This document shows, piece by piece, positions 5,158 through 6,050 of a DNA stretch of 6,050 nucleotides. Where the stretch lies: the NCBI GenBank assembly GCA_023251595.1, contig JAHEYM010000264.1:1-6050 (forward strand), written 5' to 3'. The stretch's first letter is position 1; each line of letters starts with the position of its first letter. Below the pieces are notes generated by a model that ran no database searches, was not told where the DNA came from, and worked only from the letters and a program-made list of their open reading frames with translations. Both the position numbers and the translations under genes were made by a program. Origin of the DNA: Bacteroidota bacterium (GTDB lineage: Bacteria > Bacteroidota > Bacteroidia > AKYH767-A > JABDAW01).

Positions 5158-5877
5158 ATGAATAACGGAGAGAATAATATATTTAAAATTGATAAATATG
5201 GTTTCAGGGCGCGAATTATTCCTGCCATTGTAGCTATCGTTTTCCCAATATTCGTTTTCTCGCATTTTTATATAAACCCTGAGTTGAGTGCCTTCTTCGA
5301 AGGGTTTCGTAAGTTCTCTTTAGTTGGGGATGTAGCAATTTCTACTGTAGTTATGTTTTACTTATCCCAATATGGTAGAATCATTGGCAAAAATGTTTTT
5401 GAAAAAAAATATTTCAAAGGCGAACTACAGATGCCAACTACACAGTTTCTTCTGTATAAAAATCCTGTATATAGTTCTGAATATAAAAAGAAAATTGGAA
5501 CTAAAATATTTGACGACTTCGGAATTAAATTAGCTAGCAGTCAGCAGGAACAGAAGGATGAGTTAACTTCCCGAACTAAAATTGTCGAGGCCATGAGTCA
5601 TATAAGGAAACGCCTTTTCGCTAATAAGTTCCTTTTACAACATAATATTGAGTATGGCGCAATGAGAAATACTATAGGCTGCGGTGTGATCGGTTTTTTA
5701 ATCTCGCTTATTAATATTCTATTTTTCCAATTCGTTTATCACAACAACATCGCAGTTGTAATTTCTTTGGTTACGATAATCATTTATTCCTTCCTTATCC
5801 TCGTTAGTAAGTGGATAATTAATGCTTATGGAGAAGCATACGCAAAGATTCTTTTGCGGGAGTATATGAGTTCTTAG
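5158..5877 (+). CDS. Four-helix membrane protein of unknown family
   Basis: This 239-residue protein has two hydrophobic pairs: residues 20-39 and 55-72 near the N-terminus, and 173-194 and 198-216 near the C-terminus. Between them is a ~95-residue soluble charged segment (residues ~73-170) with MPTTQFLLYKNP and KIGTKIFDDFGIKL, likely cytoplasmic with a helical stretch. The end, NAYGEAYAKILLREY, is an amphipathic helix. The overall look is a small integral membrane protein, possibly an oligomeric pore, but I do not recognise the family well enough to name it; it is not a clear SLATT protein. The ATG at 5158 is chosen over a TTG at 5131. It is 48 nt downstream of the hydrolase gene, and their pairing suggests a shared function. 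There is no signal peptide cleavage site. Confidence 0.82.
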   Translation: MNNGENNIFKIDKYGFRARIIPAIVAIVFPIFVFSHFYINPELSAFFEGFRKFSLVGDVAISTVVMFYLSQYGRIIGKNVFEKKYFKGELQMPTTQFLLYKNPVYSSEYKKKIGTKIFDDFGIKLASSQQEQKDELTSRTKIVEAMSHIRKRLFANKFLLQHNIEYGAMRNTIGCGVIGFLISLINILFFQFVYHNNIAVVISLVTIIIYSFLILVSKWIINAYGEAYAKILLREYMSS

Positions 5878-6050
5878 CTGCGAACTGAACGATTGCCAAT
5901 CTGCATTTCGAAATATTCTGTGGTAAAGTTATTTTATATTCCAATATTCGTATAAAATAGTATTTAGTTTTTCACCATTACAAACGTTTATAAATCAGTT
6001 AGATTGTGTGCGTTATATTATTAATAATTGAGTATAAAAATATATGGAAA
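5878..6050. other. AT-rich gap with one weak stem-loop; no gene seen
   Basis: After the membrane protein gene I see no supported gene. The only clear structure is TATTTTATA (5930-5938), a 12-nt spacer and TATAAAATA (5951-5959), a perfect but purely AT stem followed by a T-rich run. It may help end the operon transcript, but it is too weak to call a terminator. GATT-N3-AATC (5891-5901) and ATTTCGAAAT (5905-5914) are shorter palindromes. Confidence 0.3.

Noticed and set aside
1..6050. CRISPR array, tRNA, rRNA or insertion sequence with transposase
   Set aside because: I found no regular spaced repeats, no tRNA-like cloverleaf and no transposase-like frame.

Overview
The window reads as an accessory stretch of a Bacteroidota-like chromosome or element (Ignavibacteria or Chlorobi relatives are also possible). 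The DNA is AT-rich. Start codons are preceded by A/T-rich leaders without a Shine-Dalgarno sequence. Two candidate promoters resemble the Bacteroidota pattern (TTTG, about 20 nt, TAnnTTTG). The taxonomic call is an inference from style, not from a marker gene.

Left part (1-1285, + strand): the 3' end of a gene whose product ends in an intact JAB/JAMM metalloprotease domain. The preceding segment looks like the tail of a ThiF/E1-type ubiquitin-activating domain. A compact, unrecognised 147-residue alpha/beta protein follows 38 nt later. This looks like the end of a bacterial ubiquitin-like conjugation or deconjugation operon; the rest lies outside the window.

Middle (1309-2556, - strand): a RuvC/RNase H-fold protein that seems to lack all its catalytic acidic residues, overlapped by a small helical protein gene just upstream, and then an XRE-type helix-turn-helix gene. 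The intergenic DNA here is rich in structure: a large palindrome (2037-2072), a nested stem-loop (2187-2239), and two pairs of TCCACA/TTTTCCACA (DnaA-box-like) sites in opposite orientation on either side of the HTH gene.

Divergent control region (2557-2789): candidate promoters for the leftward HTH gene and the rightward lexA gene, plus several short palindromes. The best is a perfect ATTGTACA-N4-TGTACAAT operator directly before lexA.

Right part (2790-5877, + strand): five tightly spaced genes encoding a full-length LexA-type self-cleaving repressor, a DUF2188 protein, a DUF3892 protein, a ComEC-like metallo-beta-lactamase-fold hydrolase, and a four-helix membrane protein. The layout suggests one LexA-controlled, damage-inducible operon in which a soluble metal hydrolase and a membrane protein could act together. 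A stress or anti-phage role is plausible but not shown by the sequence. The last 170 bases are AT-rich and hold no gene I can support.
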